Origin: Sindora glabra
Taxonomy: Eukaryota > Streptophyta > Magnoliopsida > Fabales > Fabaceae
DNA length: 64,000 bases
Direction: 5' to 3'
Assembly: GCA_020226215.1 (NCBI GenBank)
Contig: CM035234.1
Coordinates: forward strand, 1,116,001-1,180,000
Positions 45,554-59,524 of this stretch are shown here, one piece after another. Under the pieces are notes generated by a model that was not told where the DNA came from, did not search any database, and was given only the letters and a program-made list of their open reading frames with translations. A program made the translations under genes and the position numbers. Within the stretch, counting starts at the first letter, position 1. Every line of letters starts with the position of its first letter.

Positions 45554-48500
45554 TCATGTTCTCTTGCGCTTAAGTGTCTTAATATGGTTCACAATGTAAC
45601 CAATGACCTCTTTCAATGTGGCTTTCCTGTTTTCCTTGAAGTTCCAAAGTTCAGGAACAGGATACCTACCACTTGGATTGTATTCATTTAATTCTTTCAA
45701 GGCTTTAACAACAGTCATATATATATCACCTCCCCATTCCTCCTTGAGGCTTCGCAACTTCTCATCTTCTTCATCTATGATTTCCTGTGTCAATGCAAAA
45801 TATTTTCTATGTTCAGTATTAGACTTGTCACAGCTCTGGAAGTAATTATGGAAGAAGTTGGTCAGGGAACTAAATAAATCAGGACCCAAAGAATAGGAAG
45901 AAGTGTTATACAGGTAGGCAGGGCATTTATTAAGGAAATGCATTCTAACATTAAAAAAACTGTCACAACAAAACATACAGGTCAGGATCTCAAGTAAAGC
46001 AAGTTTAAAGTATTGCCTCTGATTTGTTGTCGACTGTGATCACTTTGAATGGATGCCAGCTTGGATTCTTCAAGTTCTCCTGCCACAAAGAGCAGAGCTC
46101 AACAGCCTTTGTCTGAAATTCTTCGGGAGGAAATCGTTGCTTGAATGTATTCACAAATGCCTTCTCATCAATAACTCCCATTCTCTTGATCCCAATATTA
46201 GTTCGAGTTGAACTTATCAGTTCATTTAATCCCTAAAGCATAAGAAAACGAAGAATGAGAAAACATTAGGCTCTTCATTCTACTCATGACACAATAACAA
46301 TATCAAAATTCTTATTTCCACACATTTGGAAACATACTATGCAGCCTTTCAAACAAGACTTGGAAATTAGTTAAAAAAATAAGAAAAAAAGGAAGACATC
46401 CAGTTCTCTCCAAGTGTACATAATAACAACAGAATAAGCTGTATTGTGAGGACTGAAATGAAAAGAAGACATCTTTCTTTTCACAAACGCAAGCACTACA
46501 CCAACCCCATGAGTTGCATGAAGCTATGTGTTTAATACAAACTGCAATGAATGGCAATGTAATAGTAGAAACTGTGTGACACAGCATTGGAGTAACAGGA
46601 GGTAAATTTGATCATACCTCCATCAATTCTTTCCGTGCTTCCTGCAATTCATCATTACTCTGGCGCTCCTTGACAATAAGAGTTTGATTTATTGATTCCA
46701 TATCTTCCAAATCATCTTCTTTTTCCTTTAATTCTTCATTCATTTCCTTCATTTTTTTCTGGACTGCTGCATCATCTTCATCTCCAAGATGCTTCATCAC
46801 TTGTAATTTGCCTTTCAATTCTTCAATTTCCATTTCCAATTTCTGTTTGGCATCTAGCTGCTTTTCCAACTGAATTATCTTCTTCAAGGCTTCCTCTTTC
46901 TCTCTCTAAGAAGTTTGAGGTCCATATCAGAAGAAGGCATACATAATGTCTAAGAACAAGAATTAGAAATAAAAATACATGCTCCAATAATATCTTTCAG
47001 GTGCTTGTCTATACAGTATATCAAAAGGCAAACCTTTTGCTCCTCGACAAGCCTGAGGACATTCTCATCAGCTTTCTTCTGTTCCATGGAAGCTAACTGG
47101 AGTGATTCATTTCTCAAATCTTTCTGTAAGGCCGAAGAAAATTTATCAGTATAATGTAAAAGGTACATCATATCTGCCAATAATTTGAGATTTTATTTCT
47201 AGTGGTACTGGCACGGCAGCCATCTAACATAACAATGATGTAGAGAGAGACATTAAGTCATCCAGAAGTTGTATATCAATCTATGAAGCACCAATATTTC
47301 ATTTTTAGTGAAGTACCTGTGTTGTACAGTACCTGATATCAATACTCAACAGATACTTCCCAATACATATCAAAGAATAATCAAAATATAGAATTTTTAT
47401 TTTAGAAGTTGGGTGACGGGTGTGGCTCCAATTCTTTAAGATAGATTTGGCTCTGATTCTCTGAAATTTGGTTCATTTACTAGTAACCAGCCATTCTATT
47501 TTAGACTAAATTTATTGTTTTTTAATATGCAATTTTTTGTTACAAAAAAATGTGTTTTGTGAGAAAGAAACAAAAACAAAAATCCTTTTATTTAATCTTC
47601 AAATTTATTTAGGTATAAATATATCACCAAATCAGTTCTTTGTTATTCCTAAAATTGAAACATTATCATGCACCTTTGTTATTTTTTTTGCACATTAATC
47701 ACAAGTGTATATTTTTAGTTTTTGAATATTATGTTCCTACATGTAATTCATATTTTTTGTACATATCACTCACATACCCCGTATCATAACTTTTTAAAAA
47801 TTACCATATCTCTACACCCGTATCATAACCGCACTTCATAGATATCAATCAAGGAAACAAGCTCATTTTTTATCTGGAAAAACTTAAAAAGACCTCTTCA
47901 ACAATAGATGTTTCAAGTAAAATATTAATTAACTAGATTCACTCACTAATTATCAACCTGACTGTATGAAGTATTAACATCATTTATATATCTAAATTTC
48001 CTTGAAGTGGAGGAAATAGCCAAATTAGGTATGACATGAGTTCATTAAAGGCCATATGCCATTGAAATTTGGATTTTTCCTTCTTTTTTTTATTTTTTTA
48101 TTTTTTTTTTTTGGGGGGGGGGTGCAACTTCAGTCTCATATCAATAGGCAGATGGGGCAAAAAGATATCAAGTTTATGATGGAAATTATGGACAAACAAG
48201 TAACAATAATGGTAAAAAAATTATTTAGAAATTTGCAAATTCAATAGCCAAAAATGTGGCATCTGTTACCTTCTTCTTGTCTTCTTCAAGTTTTTGCCTC
48301 TCTTGCTCAGTTAGTACCTCACGTTTGTTCAAATCTCTGCTCCAACTGTCAAGCTTCCTTTTCTTTTCCTCCAACTCACTGCTGAGCTTCTCTTGCTCTT
48401 CCAAGATCTTTCTTACTTGCTCACGTGCAATCATCTGCATTCTCCTTGATTCTGAAAAAGAAATGACACAACTCCGCATTATTACCCTGTAAGCAAATCT

Positions 48501-49557
48501 AGACATCGTTTCATGAGAGTAAATCAAACAAGAAAATGATGCTTTGTGAACTTAGGTCAGCATAAAAGCAATTGCATACATCCAGAGTAAGATATAGCAA
48601 GATTAGCCATGGCTAAACATATTAATACAAGCATGCATGCAAAGTATGGTAGCTAAGCGCAAGAAGAGACATACCATCAAGAAAATCTTTGTGTAACTTG
48701 TCTTTCTCCTCAAGCATCCTACTTAAGGACATAGTCTTCTCATTGTACTTGTATTGCAGCTTGTTCAGGTTTTCATTTGTCATATCAATCTCATTAGCTA
48801 GGTTTGCCACAATACTGTTTCTGCTCGCAGATGCCTCTTGGACAATATCTGAAACTGTTCTCAACTTCCCTTTCTTGCGAAGGTAATCTCCTATTGGCCC
48901 TGCACAACCATAATCACTTTCCCGGGCAACCCATCCATAAATGCTTGAGCTTGGTTGAGAAATTCGTGAATCCCAATCCTTCTTACCATGATGTGTGGTT
49001 TCAAATGACTTCTCAAAGTCAGAAGCATTCTTGAAACCATTCCAATCATTGTTAAATTCCACTACAGCTTGAGCAGTTGGGTCACTTTCATTTGACAAAA
49101 TCTGAACTCCTAGAGGTCTGTATTTAGCAAACTGCTCCAACCAGTATCCAGAATCCCTTATCTCACCCTGTATGTTAACAACTATGCCAGTCCAAGGCCA
49201 CACATACAGATCATCTTGCTGTGGAGGTTGATTGACAGGGTTGGGTAGAGAAGGACGTGGCATTAATTCTCCTTCATCAGCTAGGTCAATCTCCAGATAC
49301 TTTGCAAGCGCAAGGTGGTTTGCCTTTTGTATAGCACTTCGGTTGGCAGAACCCCTGCCAACTCCTGATGCATGCTGGTGTAAATCCTTATATTTGTAGT
49401 CTTGTTTCTTCTTGCCAGCACAGAAAGGGCACCTAAGGGTACCATTTATATTTTTAACCTTGTACTTTCCAGCTCTTAACTGTTCATACGGTTTCTCTTT
49501 GTAGTCATCAAGCTCAGATTCGCTAATATCAGACTCTTCTTCTGAGCTATAGTCCAT
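45554..49557 (-). CDS. FDM1: FACTOR OF DNA METHYLATION 1-like (XS/XH domain protein)
   Basis: Coding exons on the minus strand are 48675-49557, 48270-48451, 47034-47123, 46618-46905, 46017-46232 and 45554-45784. They total 1890 nt and 629 residues, close to Arabidopsis FDM1. Domains: zinc finger zf-XS ([20 protein letters not shown], residues 40-62), XS RNA-binding domain (about 117-225, [11 protein letters not shown] to [11 protein letters not shown]), coiled coil (about 240-485) and C-terminal XH domain (about 495-629, [14 protein letters not shown] to [19 protein letters not shown] and the end KTLKRKRT). FDM proteins act with IDN2 and bind dsRNA in RNA-directed DNA methylation in the nucleus. 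The intron 45785-46016 needs a GC donor (CAGAG|GCAATA), because an in-frame stop follows; an alternative GT donor at PFK|GT would lose about nine residues. Other introns are GT-AG. The C-terminal and zf-XS sequences fit FDM1/FDM2 better than IDN2. Confidence 0.93.
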
Positions 49558-50930
49558 CAAAGCTCTGTGCATAAATACCAAATCTTAGAAGAAAGGTTGG
49601 GTATAGTTTGATGAAATCCTAGAAGGTATCAAACCAAAGCGTTGCATGAAAAAATGTAGTGAATGTTCATCAATAGTATTGCAATTTGCACCAACACATA
49701 TATCCAGACAAGAAAGGAAAAAATAATATCTTAGTTTCATAAACAAACAATAGAGTACTTCACATATTTTGTGACCCTTCAAAACACCTGTATACTCGTG
49801 CAATAAAGTATAGGACAAGAAAGAAACAGTAGCAGTAGCAACAATCTGGGACATCTTAGATTCCTCTTATATCAGATAAGTTATGACATTGAAATAAATT
49901 GTTTCTATTTCAAATATTAACCATACATGCAATACCTTAAATACTTACCTATAAGGGGTAGGCATACAGCCTTATGCTGATTGGAAGAATAAGTTAAGAG
50001 ATTTGGGAGAATAACAAAATATAAATAGAATACAAGAGCCAATACAGAGCCTCAGGCCCTCAACCCCCGCAAAATGACCCCAAGTTTATTAAAAAAAAAC
50101 GAAAAATAAAATAAAACTACTATTCACACAACGGCAAGATACCAAGGTTGCCAAATTTGGACAAGGGCGTCTAAGAGTTGAAACTATGGTAGAAAATGAG
50201 AGCCAATATTCTATATAGAGGGCAAAATACAGGAGATTGGAAAATACAAAAATTGTTACAGTTCCTGCATTTCACAAGGTCTTAGTTGTACAAATTTACA
50301 CATTAGGATCTAGATAGTACCAGCTTACCACTAGTTTAGTCACTTGAACGATCTAACTTAACCTCATCGCCAAAACCAGAATTAAACAATTCCCAAAAAT
50401 GAAGAAAAACCCAAGCATATCTGTACAGCTTAATGTTTGAGTTAAGAAGAATTCCACCTCCCCCCAACAAAATAATATAGTATTCCAGCTAAGGGCGTTA
50501 GATTTAATAGTTTCTAAAAGTGGGTTTCCACTATCTCAAATTGATTTACCATTTGACAATTAAATATCCCAGCTATGCATCAATCAGAAGTACATTCGAA
50601 CAGATTTCGTCAATCGATTTCCACAGAATTTTTTCCTTTTCAGCAAAGCCATTATCAATAATGATCCCAATTTGTTTCGACAGAATGCAGCTCGCTTTAA
50701 AGTTGAACACACAGCATTCAAAAAAAAAAAACCATCAGAAGCATAAAATCTCACAGACATTGAAGATTCAGTGGTCCAGAGAGGAAGAACTTACGGTGAG
50801 TTTGTGGTAGCGCTTTTCTTCTTCTTGGCAGAGAGAAAGGGCAAAATGCTTTCAGCTCAACTGCTCAACGAAGAAATGATCGAATTCTGAGGGTTTTGAT
50901 ATTGGAGAGAGATTACTCTGTGTTTGACGC
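49558..50930 (-). other. FDM1 leader exon and 5' UTR intron
   Basis: The second exon starts at 49564 (TTATGCACAG|AGCTTTG) seven bases before the ATG. A ~1.2-kb intron joins it to a leader exon that ends at 50795 (ACTCACCG|TAAGT or CACC|GTAAGT) and extends to about 50930. The intron has no other coding content. Confidence 0.7.
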
Positions 50931-50989
50931 CGTATTCGTTCTATGTGATGGCTCTATTTTCATTGGTCGGAATTACCTCTTCCATTTTG

Positions 50990-51490
50990 GGGGGGCATTG
51001 ATTGGATATTAAAATGGAATTTCAAAATTAAAATTACACCGCAATAATTAAAACGCAATTCTTCAGGGCTATAAATTACGTGGCAGCGTATTATTGATAA
51101 TAATTGAAACCTTTAAGGAAGTGTTTCGATAAGGTATTTTGAGAAGACAACCGATGTTTATAAGGTATTTATATTGCCAATTAATGAAATACCATTTTTG
51201 GATTTTTTTTATTGGAATTTTCTAAACACCTAATGAAATACCATTTTTGGATTTTTATTGGAATTTTCCAAATACCTAGCATTCTAATGAAGAGTTTTTA
51301 CGGTGTAAAAAAATTTAAAATTCAATTAAATATAAAATGTTTATATTGCTGCTTAATGAAACACTTTATTTGGACAATTTTTATTGGAATTTTACAAATA
51401 CCTAGTATTCTAATGAAGAATTTTTGCAACGTAAAAATGGAAATTTAAAATTCAATCAAAATTGATGGAATTTAAAATTCCATTCCCCTT
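50990..51490. repeat. Tandem repeat array inside a possible MITE
   Basis: Three diverged units (about 51181-51236, 51233-51344, 51354-51468) share TTAATGAAATACCATTTTTG, TTTTTATTGGAATTTT, AAATACCTAG-ATTCTAATGA and AAATTTAAAATTCAAT. The ends, GGGGGGGCATTGATTGGAT and the complement of ATGGAATTTAAAATTCCATT-CCCCTT, look like weak terminal inverted repeats. Confidence 0.45.
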
Positions 51491-54400
51491 CGTTGAGGCT
51501 TCAATCCTCTCAACAATATCCATGACATTCTATTTAGAAAATTACAAAATCCTACTTCTTCCATGGCCATCCATTTGCTTATCATGATACCTTCCACTAG
51601 ACCTTGAAGATTTACTGACAAAAATTAAACCTTGAATGCCTTTCTTTCAACTCCTTAACTTCTTTAAATACGTTCATTAGTCTCTCATCCTCTTCTTTTC
51701 TTTTATTTCCAAATTCAAAGTATAAATATTATTTCCTAGAATTAAGATTTCCTTTTACAATTTTATTTTATTTGCTAATAAAAACTTTTCTACAACCTTA
51801 CATAGAACTACTTGACCATACATCAGTTGAAAATTAACGTGTAATTATCTAAGAACCTCACATCTATTTTCAATTTTATAATAGTAAAATATTAAGATTT
51901 ATAAGATACATTAGAAAAATAAATACAAGAATAGTTAACATTAAATTTTAATTTTTTTGTGTTTCTTAAAGTTTTGAAATTTCATATTAATTTTATAATG
52001 TGACTGGATAATAATGATTATATTCATTTTAACATCAAGTCTATAACCATCGTAAATAATAGCAATAACATTAATTATAATATAAAAAATAATCAATGTT
52101 ATTTCTTGAACATCATGGAAATAATATCACTCATATGTTTTTATTAAAACAATGACTTATAATGTCTTAAAGTTATCTTATTTCATTAAACTTATCTTAA
52201 GTGAATGGGTTGATATTGTTAAAATATTATAACTTGCACGTAATTAGCATGTTAACATCAAGATTAATTTAGGTAACTAAGCATGTGAGAAGTTGCAAAT
52301 AAGTAAATAATAACCGCAACTAGGTTTTTTTTTTTAATATATATTATATCGATCATGTATTACATAATGTAATAGTCACATTCTACATTGTTAAGCTATC
52401 TAGCACACTGCAATAAAACAACATGCTAATTTCATCCCATTGATGCACAAGCTTCCATTTGTAATATGTTACAATTTTGCTTTTTTGTCTTTCCTTTCCA
52501 ATTTCGAGCCTTTATTGTACTAGATACCAAAGCTCTATCTAAGACCTACTTTGACATCAATCACACTTCTCTACCTAAGGGATCCAATCAAAAGATGTGT
52601 TTCTTCTTTGGGTACATCATATTAAGTATCAAATAATACCTACAATACAATAGTATAACAAAATGTCAAATTGTATTTATGAAAAAATTACAACTAATGC
52701 ATAAGTGAATCTTACCCGTCATAATATAACAAGAAGTAACAAGTTTTCTTAAGCTCTACAAATAATGTAGTCATGATGTATTTCTTCCTTATCTATTTAT
52801 CCTGTTTGGCTTACAGGTCGATATGATATAAATACAAGAATTCATAATGAGCTCTTATATTTAGGGAGGAGTAATGGTCATAACAATATCTACAAAAAAA
52901 GAGCATAAGCTAAATTTCTAATCAGACAATAATTGAATTAATTTGTATTTGCATAAAGAAAACAAAATGAACTTAGCTTACTAGAGTTTGATGCAAATGA
53001 TATTAAACTCTTTGAACCTCAAAAGTTATAAGATGACATTCTTCTCGAGGAATAGTGAATAAGATGTTTCCATCATTTTTGCCTTTATCATAAGTTTGAT
53101 TTATTCCTTTAAGTCTAAGAGTTATCAAGTTTTTCCTGCGATGCCTTTCAATCATAATTAAGAAGTCATTGAAACACAAATAACATCTATTAACAATATC
53201 AAATAACAAGATTAATATAATTTCAATTGTATAAAAAATTATAAGAAAATGATACATGATGATACCTCTGCTAGAAATTAAATGAAGGCTTATAGCCATT
53301 CAATGAAGCCCTATAGGTTTTTTCTATTAACTAAACTTTATTGTTTAACATTAGCACCCCATCCATATAGTCTAAGAGCTTGTTGAATACCACTTTGACT
53401 TGATCGTTCGAAAATGATTAATAGTGGAGCTCATAACTTATTAAAACCCACCTAACTGCAACCTTGCACACAGATGGTCTTGCCACTATTGAAGTACATA
53501 AGGCTTTACCTTCTTTAATGTGAACCCCTACCATAGGAAACTTAATTCATACATGTAAATATATAGAATAATGTAAAGGTTTAAGGTGACATTTACCCCA
53601 GGTATGCTTTTTATAATATCTCTTGCCCATTATCGGTAAGTTTAACACATTAATTGCAAAAGAAGTCTGCACTTCCTACTAATTAGTAGTCCCAGAGGTA
53701 AGATGGATAATAATTAACGAGACTAGCTCATTCGCATAAATAGTAATGGTAAAGTCCAGTTAGGCAAATGCCATGGAACTTAATTGTGCAGTTTGCGGGA
53801 AAGTAATTTAGTCTATCAAAGTGTAAAGCTATTGCAACATTTGCTTTTGTTACTGCTATATCTACATATATTACATATTTACTATCCAATCTCCAATGAG
53901 TTGAGCTTGCATTTTATGAGTGATGCTTGCTTGAAAATTAAATCTTGAATTTCCTTTAGACTATGCTTTAATACACCGAAATAACCCTCTTTGCTAACAC
54001 CATATCAAACACCCTAAATATGACTATGATACTTCTCAAATCCTAGTGTTATGGTTAGGATGTCATTCTTTTTGGCCATTTAAAGTTCATCATAGAATTT
54101 CTCTTACCTAAGAGTGTCCTATAATATGAAATAAATAATAGATAATTAGATTTAATTTGTGTGAAATAGAAACATTAAAAGTAAACAATATGTTTTGATT
54201 TAATTCTAAACATTTATAATTCTCTCCATAATAACTTAACTTTCTAAGATCATATACTACCTTTAGTTGTTAACTCTAACTCATTTTTATAACTTTATGT
54301 AAGAAATAAAAGGTGCCTCATCAATGTTATTATCTTTAGTTAAAGCAAGTATCTTTTCCACCAATTCCAACTCTAACTTTTGATAGCTTTCTTGAAAAAG

Positions 54401-57400
54401 CTTGTATAAATATATATTCTTCCTTTAGTTCGACCTACTTAATTTCTATTAATAAAAAAGATATATTAGTTCATAAATACAAATGATATATAAATAAAAC
54501 ATTAAATAGAACTAGTTACTAGATAGTTAGTATCCATTTGTTTTATAAACTTCTTCTATAATTGCTAGTCAATAAAGTTGAATTCTTGAAATGAATTTAA
54601 TTTTTTATTGGTCTCAATATTGATGTATTCCTGCCTTAATCTTATTTTGAAGTTTTTCCATTAATCTACTACTTATAACAGTATTCTTCTGTGCAGTTAT
54701 AAAATGCTGGAAAAATTAAAGGCACTCTACAAAAAAAAATATAAAGTTATATATGATTATTCTATAAATATAGATTTATATTTATATATATATATATATA
54801 ACATAAAGTTATCTAAATCAAACACATACCAATATCTCCTCTAAATGTTATCATTTAATACCAAAGGAACATACCTTTAATTTGTATAGCTTATTGATAT
54901 ATTAGATTATGTGACTAATCCAACATAATTGTTTTATACTGCTTTATTTCATTTGTTTTCCTGCCTTTTGGCATTAAATTGAACATATAACTTCTCACCC
55001 TTAGTTTATGTGACAACAACGCCCCTCAACATTATAAGGCTTCTTTTAATCCTTTAGGTAGGAATAGTTACATCTTTAAATGGATCCATATTTTGATTAT
55101 TTCAAAAAAAGCTAATATCAATCATGTACAATTATACGTAGAAAAATTTTAAGGTTTACATTACTTAAAGATGAAAAAAGATGCAATAAGGTAAGCATGA
55201 CAAAATATATAACTTATAAGACAAGAAATTGAACTAAAATTGTATTAATTAACATGCTTTACTCGCTCTTCTACTATTTAAATAATTAAGGAGTAAATAG
55301 TATTTTTTCCATTATATAAGATATTTGATGCCCTAAAAAGATATAATAATTTGGCAGTTTGAAATGATAAAGGCATCAGCAAATATTAAAAATAATATAA
55401 ACTTAAACTTGGCAATGAAATAAGCTATCATAATGTTACTGTATATATATATATCTCCTAACTAAGTTAAATAATCTATCAATATTAAAAAAATAATGAA
55501 AAAAAGGTAGGAAAACATGTCTAAAAATGGTATGATGACAGAATAAGTATGAAGCTAATTGTGAAAGCAATTAAAAATGTGGCAAAGGTTTAGAAATTAC
55601 TAAAGAAATAATGAATGCGGAGGTTATCACTAAAGAAATAAATTTCAAAAAGTAAAAGTAATGTGAAACAAAAGATGAAATGAAAGTTATGTAGTCAAAA
55701 ACTTTACATGTTAATTTCATAATAAATAAACGATATCAAATTGATGGAAAACAAATGTATAAATTTAAGATAATATTTACAAAATACCATTACTCCATCA
55801 ATTTTAACATCTATTAACTAAACAATCAATGTTTCAAGTTTGCTAAATATTCTATAAAGTAATAGTTGCAATATTTTTTATGTCAGTTAAGTAGAAAATT
55901 AATATCTTAAGCGTCTCAGTAATTTTAAACATGAAATTACATCTAAATAAATGTCAATTATAAGTTTTAACCATCACATTTAGTTTTTCTAATAATTTCA
56001 AGGATAGAATCACATCCAAGTAAACATTAGTTATATTTATTAACTATTATTTTGTTATTTCTAATAATTTTAAAAATAGTATCATGTCAATATAGACTTT
56101 GATTTTTACTTTAATAAATGTCTATCTACCAACTTGTATTTGTAATTCTATAATAATATCTTTTAGTATGAATAGTTAGATTAGATTTTGGGAATGTTGA
56201 GAAGATAACCTAGAGATATCAAAGAGGAGTTATCTTTTTACTGCAACTATGAAGGTGGCTTTTAATTAGTATATCATTTCAATAAATTTTGATAGCAATT
56301 AGTTGATATTTATTTCTTTTTTTTATTGACTACTCACTAAGAATATATTATGTTTCAAAAATCATTTATAATATTGCAAAAACCTCCTAAATTATTAGTA
56401 AGGTATTGCTTTAGTAGAAAGTATGCTACCATTGGACATATTTTACTTATCAATAAGCCCATATTTGAATCTAAAAAACAATACTTATTGAAAGGCAAGA
56501 AATATATTAATACTCTAATCTTCAAAATGATTATTCACCCCATTTAGGAACTCATCAAAAAGAAGATTCCTAAATTAAACTTTAAAAAATATAGATAATA
56601 ATGTGTTAAAGTTTGGATAAATTAAACCTAGTAGAACAAATAATCAACCATGTATTCAGAGGAAGAGGTATTAACAATAATTAATTAAAAGTAAAATGTT
56701 TTATATTATTAATAGATGAAGTTAAGACTTATTATTAAAAAAGTATTGATAATTAAAATTTTTTAATAATAATAAATGAATTTTGATAGTTTTTTATTAA
56801 TATGATAATATATAAATAAGTGATGATGTAAAGTTAATTTATAAAAATAAATTAAATTTAAATTATATATATAATGGATAATTGTTGCTTGAAGGGAAAA
56901 TTTGTGAAGAAAAGATTAATTGTTAGTAATTATACTTTTCTTTAAAAAAAATCTAACGAAATACTCACCATTATGAATTTTGATTTCCTCATGTTAGAAT
57001 AAAAACTTAAGATATTTCCATAATTTTTCATTTAAAATATATATTAAATAAATATATAGTTATTAATAATTTTTAAATTTATTTTATTATTAGAGAAAAA
57101 AATTTTAAACTATCATTAAATAAAAAGGTGAAATGTCATTAAAAAATTAGTAATTTTTACCAATAATAAGAATATTTTAATAATTTTTATTAATATAATA
57201 ATATATAATAGATCAATTTTAAATCTTTATTAATATATTGTAACCGTTAAACAATGTAATAATATAGATTCATAAACAAAATATTTTTTTATATATGATT
57301 TGATATTATAAAAAATTACTATGTTAATTAACTAGAAATACAATGCTGTATTTGGAATTATTAATATGTTAATACCTATTAAGCAATTTAATAATATAGT

Positions 57401-59005
57401 AGATGAAATGAAAATAATGCCAAAATTAATGAGTTATTAACATCACTTATTGGGCTCAAGATGAATAAGCCTAAACCTAAAGCAAGGCTTATAATAAATG
57501 TTAAACTAAAGTATAGATGCCTTGACTTTTCATTAAAATATGGGACATAAAATTATGCTAAATATTAATTAAGGGTTATCATTGTAAGGTCGGTTATTAG
57601 TATGACTAATAGCTTGTCATTTTTTCAAATTTGTCCTATGATTTTTTGTTTAATTATTATATTGGTCATTAATCTTTAGAAAGACTTGCTAGTAATCAAG
57701 ACGAGATATAGATTGATAGCAGTGCAAATTAGATTTATATTAAACCCGGATCAATAATCTCAATAAAATTTAAAGGTTAAGATGAAGTGATTTTAAAACC
57801 AATCAAATGAAAACAACTTAACAAAATTATTTATATTTTTCAAATGATAAATTATTTTTTTTAATTTTTTTTTCACCTAATATGTATTAGAATGAATAAG
57901 AAAATAAATTAAGTATAGATATAGTAGTGTATGTGTATAAATTAAATTCAAATTTACAACGCAAACATTTTGTAAAATCAATAATTCAAAGTTTTCACTT
58001 TTCAATAATAATGAAATAATCTATTAATTTACATAAGTAATAAAAATAAATATTTAAATATGGTGAAGATTTTTGTAAATTTATGGTATTAATACACAAA
58101 AATAATGCAAATATTTTACGAATAAATAGCTAAGGGTTAACTTGTAATTTTAATTTTTTTAGAAAATTATTAAATTTTAAAAATTGGCGCACATCTAATT
58201 GCAACCAATGCAAAAGGTAGTAATTTTATCAAATGTTATATTTTCATTCATTAGTAAATATAGGTATCCATACCTTGAGTCAAAACTCGAGATATGGAAG
58301 AACCCGCCATAAACTATTTATAAGCCAATAATTATAATGCCATTATGTTGTCCATTTGTTCATGCAATTTGTAATTTCTAACTCTTTCCCACCCATAACA
58401 ATTTACAATAAAATTGATGGAGTAAATTATAAGTGTTATGTTATTTCTTTTTCTATAGTAAGGTGGTTTTAAAAAACTCTATCATACAACGTTAATCCTA
58501 TATCATTACTCTGTCACTTAATGGCTTACATTATATTATTGCTAATTTAAATGAAATGTAGCTTATCATAATTTACTAGTTTATTTTTAATTTAGAGTAA
58601 ATTTCCTTTTTGTTCATGCAAAATGCACTTCTTTTTATTTTTGTTTTTTGGAATATTTTGTATCAATTTTATTTTTATGAAATATAAATTTGTCCAATTT
58701 CATTCTTTTATTAGTGTCGATCCATATAAGGATTAATTTGCTTAATATTATCCTTCCAAAAATGAAATTATATAAAGTAATATTTCATAAAAAAATTAAT
58801 AAAAAATCATTCCTAAGACCAAAAGTAAAAAAAAAAAGTAAATAACACATACCAATGAAAAACTTACTCTTTAATTTATAATATAGAAATCCACAACAGG
58901 CCCCATATATTTTTTGAATGGTTGTAAAACTTCAATTTAGTACAAATTATATAAGTAGTACACTAGCATGAATTTAAGATAGATCATGAATAATTCAAAT
59001 ACATA
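51491..59005. other. Gene-poor AT-rich region
   Basis: I see no supported gene in this 7.5 kb. The stretch about 52300-56600 has mixed composition and short open segments on the minus strand (for example VVFNKLLDYMDG..., 53330-53420), so it may be an old transposon, but no motif is strong enough to name it. An (AT)n run is at 54784-54800. From 56800 to 58950 the DNA is AT-rich and featureless to me. Confidence 0.5.
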
Positions 59006-59343
59006 GGCCTTATTTGTGTACTAAATTTAAAAATAATTTTTTTTATTTTTAAAATATAAAAATCTATTTGAAAACTTACTTTTAAAATTTATTTTTAAAA
59101 ATTGCAATTCTAAATAGGTAACTTAAAAAATAAAAAAAAGTAACTTTTAGATTTTTTTTTACTTATTTTCTTATTTTAGATGTTAGTCTCATAATTTAAT
59201 AAAATATTTTTTTATTTGTAATACCTACCACTTTTTATTCATTATTTTTCTTCAATTTGAATATAATTTTTAAAAATAGAAAAATATTTTTTTAAGAATA
59301 TTTTTTAAAAACACAAAAATGAAAATATATCTAAACACTCTCC
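59006..59343 (-). mobile_element. Tourist-like MITE, relative of 30793-31207
   Basis: Read on the minus strand it begins GGAGAGTGTTTAGATATATT then TTCATTTTTGTGTTTTTAAA, matching the start of the element at 30793. The other end reads GGCCTTATTTGTGTAC. The flanks no longer show a clear 3-bp duplication, so it is older. Confidence 0.55.
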
Positions 59344-59524
59344 AAATTTTTTCTCTTTTTTTGTAAAAAGGTGATGCCATATACATGCTTTGATTAGTAC
59401 ATTGATATGATGCAGAAACAATGTGGCAACAGGAGAATGAATAATTTAATATTCATGGTGAGAGATTTATAAGAAATTGAATTTACTTATATCATATTAC
59501 ACTTATTCAGTGTGAAATTTTTAA

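Noticed and set aside
46692..46946. Plus-strand open frames opposite FDM1 exons
   Set aside because: They are antisense shadows of the coiled-coil exon.
52300..56600. Possible second CACTA or MULE on the minus strand
   Set aside because: Short open segments exist, but no HGE, DDE, zinc knuckle or terminal repeat could be identified.
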